Of a stretch of DNA of 64,000 nt, positions 62,677 to 64,000 are shown one piece after another. Below the pieces are notes generated by a model. The model was given only the letters and a program-made list of their open reading frames with translations, was not told the DNA's origin and did not search any database. The position numbers and the translations under genes are program-made. Numbering within the stretch: the stretch's first letter is position 1; every line of letters starts with the position of its first letter. The DNA is from Saprospiraceae bacterium. Lineage in GTDB: Bacteria > Bacteroidota > Bacteroidia > Chitinophagales > Saprospiraceae. The stretch is taken from positions 62,001 through 126,000 of the forward strand of contig JAEUUT010000110.1 of assembly GCA_016787415.1 (NCBI GenBank), read 5' to 3'.

Positions 62677-64000
62677 ATGAAAAACTTAATTATTTGCAAC
62701 CTGTTTTTGTTGCTTGTTGTAGCAAAAAGCCCTGCGCAGAATAATTCCTTGCAAAACCAGTTTGACCAATTGCTGCAGGCACAGTTTCCAGCCGACGGAC
62801 CGGGTGCTGCCGTCTTAATTACCCGCAAAGGCGAAACCTTATACAAAAAAGCGATCGGAAAAGCCAATATCGAACTGGATGTGCCGCTCGCTACCGATCA
62901 TGTTTTCCGTATCGGATCCATTACCAAGCAGTTTACATCGGCCGCTATTCTAAAACTGGCTGAAGAAGGGAAACTCGGACTACAGGACGAAATCACGGTT
63001 TTTATACCCGATTACCCAACACACGGGAAAAAAATCACTATCGAACACCTGCTGAACCACACCTCCGGCATCCAAAGTTATACAGAAATGCAGGCGTGGA
63101 ATAGCACCTTGCGCCGCAAAGACCTTTCGCCACGCGAACTGATCGATTTTTTCAAAAACGAACCGATGACTTTCGATCCCGGTACCCAGTACCACTACAA
63201 TAATTCGGGTTACATTCTGCTGGGTTACATCGTAGAAAAAGCAAGCGGGAAGTCATACGCCAAATACCTCAATGAGCAGTTTTTCAAACCCTTGGGCATG
63301 TCCAATACTTACTACGATTCGTATGAGCCCATCATACCACGTCGTGCTGCGGGCTATAGCAAAGATGAAAAAACATATATCAATGCCGAATTTCTGAGCA
63401 CCACCCAGCCTTATTCTGCTGGCGCCCTGATTTCGACCGTAGAGGACCTGACAACCTGGACACGCGCTTTACACAGCGGTAAAATCCTCAAACCGGAAAG
63501 CCTTCAAAAAGCGTTCAAACCCAATGTGTTGCCCGATGGTACGGACACTTATTATGGATATGGCTGGCAAATTGGCACCCTCCTGGGCAGCCATACCATC
63601 GAGCACGGCGGGGCCATCAACGGTTTTTTAAGTTACCTGATATATGTACAGGAAGAAGACGTTTGCGTGGCAGTGCTCACCAATTGCGATTGCGTCGGCC
63701 CGGAACCCTTTGGCGACAAACTGGCCGCCCTCGCCGCTGGAAAAGACATAGCGCCTGCCGTTGTAGCGGTAAAACCGGAGGTGCTGACATCGTATGCCGG
63801 TGTGTATGAAAACGATAAAAAGGAACAACGTTTTATCACGGTAGAAAATGGCGTATTGAAGTCCCAGCGCACTGGATCCAGCAAATTCACCCTGTTGCCT
63901 TATGCGCCTGGTCAGTTTTACTTTGAAAACTCCTTGTCGCGTATCCGTTTCACGGAAGAAGGTAAAGGCGCCAAAAAAACAATGAAAGCCATCGTCAGCG
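62677..64000 (+). CDS. Serine beta-lactamase-like hydrolase, 3' end outside window
   Basis: Open from the ATG at 62677 to the window end (441 codons visible). A signal peptide (LIICNLFLLLVVAKSPAQ) precedes a beta-lactamase/DD-peptidase fold. The Ser-x-x-Lys motif is FRIGSITKQF, Tyr-x-Asn is in YNNSGYILLGY, and the third box is IEHGGAINGF. A C-terminal domain starts near residue 360. It is probably an esterase or peptidase in the periplasm; it need not be a resistance enzyme. Confidence 0.9.
   Translation, partial: MKNLIICNLFLLLVVAKSPAQNNSLQNQFDQLLQAQFPADGPGAAVLITRKGETLYKKAIGKANIELDVPLATDHVFRIGSITKQFTSAAILKLAEEGKLGLQDEITVFIPDYPTHGKKITIEHLLNHTSGIQSYTEMQAWNSTLRRKDLSPRELIDFFKNEPMTFDPGTQYHYNNSGYILLGYIVEKASGKSYAKYLNEQFFKPLGMSNTYYDSYEPIIPRRAAGYSKDEKTYINAEFLSTTQPYSAGALISTVEDLTTWTRALHSGKILKPESLQKAFKPNVLPDGTDTYYGYGWQIGTLLGSHTIEHGGAINGFLSYLIYVQEEDVCVAVLTNCDCVGPEPFGDKLAALAAGKDIAPAVVAVKPEVLTSYAGVYENDKKEQRFITVENGVLKSQRTGSSKFTLLPYAPGQFYFENSLSRIRFTEEGKGAKKTMKAIVS

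Overview
The window is about 64 kb of a Bacteroidota chromosome. Evidence: gldE beside ssb and mutY, a PorZ-like propeller protein with a type IX secretion C-terminal domain, DUF5777 and DUF4293 proteins, TAnnTTTG promoter boxes, and few clear Shine-Dalgarno sites. A mitochondrial-type citrate synthase and the abundant 7-nt tandem repeats suggest the Saprospiria branch, but that placement is inference.

Layout. 1-13.1 kb is chromosomal: a sensor histidine kinase (5' end off the window) overlapping aroB, a row of minus-strand envelope genes (DUF1361, DUF5777 barrel, YceI, OB-fold protein, two haem-binding lipoproteins), uvrA, mgsA, a GlxA-type AraC regulator, and a VOC-VOC-SRPBCC run. At 13.2-15.5 kb an IS5-family element of 961 bp splits an unknown gene. 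Removing it with one copy of a TA duplication restores a 467-residue frame. 15.9-20.3 kb holds a small HTH protein, a nucleoside-phosphorylase-like protein with an unusual C-terminal tail (possible conflict or defence protein), an L,D-transpeptidase and umuDC. 20.3-21.9 kb is an accessory pocket with a small gene, a possible small RNA and a DUF3800 gene.

21,965-34,345 is an integrative element in the 3' end of tRNA-Lys(TTT). It has a 23-bp att duplication, a tyrosine integrase beside attL, similar repeats just inside both ends, a membrane/zinc protein, an excisionase-like HTH protein, a RepA-like ATPase, a CHC2 primase, a serine recombinase with an adjacent palindrome, and an MmeI-like single-chain restriction-modification enzyme. 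All its genes read rightward. No relaxase, conjugation or virion gene was seen, so it resembles a self-replicating satellite or mobilizable island carrying a defence gene.

34.5-64 kb returns to chromosome: rbfA-nadD, DUF4293, VanW, a TMTC-like glycosyltransferase, metF, two hydrolase-like proteins, mutY-ssb-gldE, an S9 peptidase, the PorZ-like protein, aroQ, a class I glutamine amidotransferase-like protein, a GH20 hexosaminidase, citrate synthase, a YerC/TrpR-like regulator, a MoxR ATPase, the fluoride channel and a truncated serine hydrolase.

The most striking feature not explained by genes is a set of at least a dozen intergenic elements placed at gene 3' ends. Most are long inverted repeats whose outer arms are tandem heptanucleotides (GTTATGA, GTTATCA/C, GTCCTGA, GAGAGGT, GAGTAGT). 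They often supply the stop codon or the last residues of the gene. Three subfamilies share the same core loop at distant or neighbouring sites, sometimes flipped.
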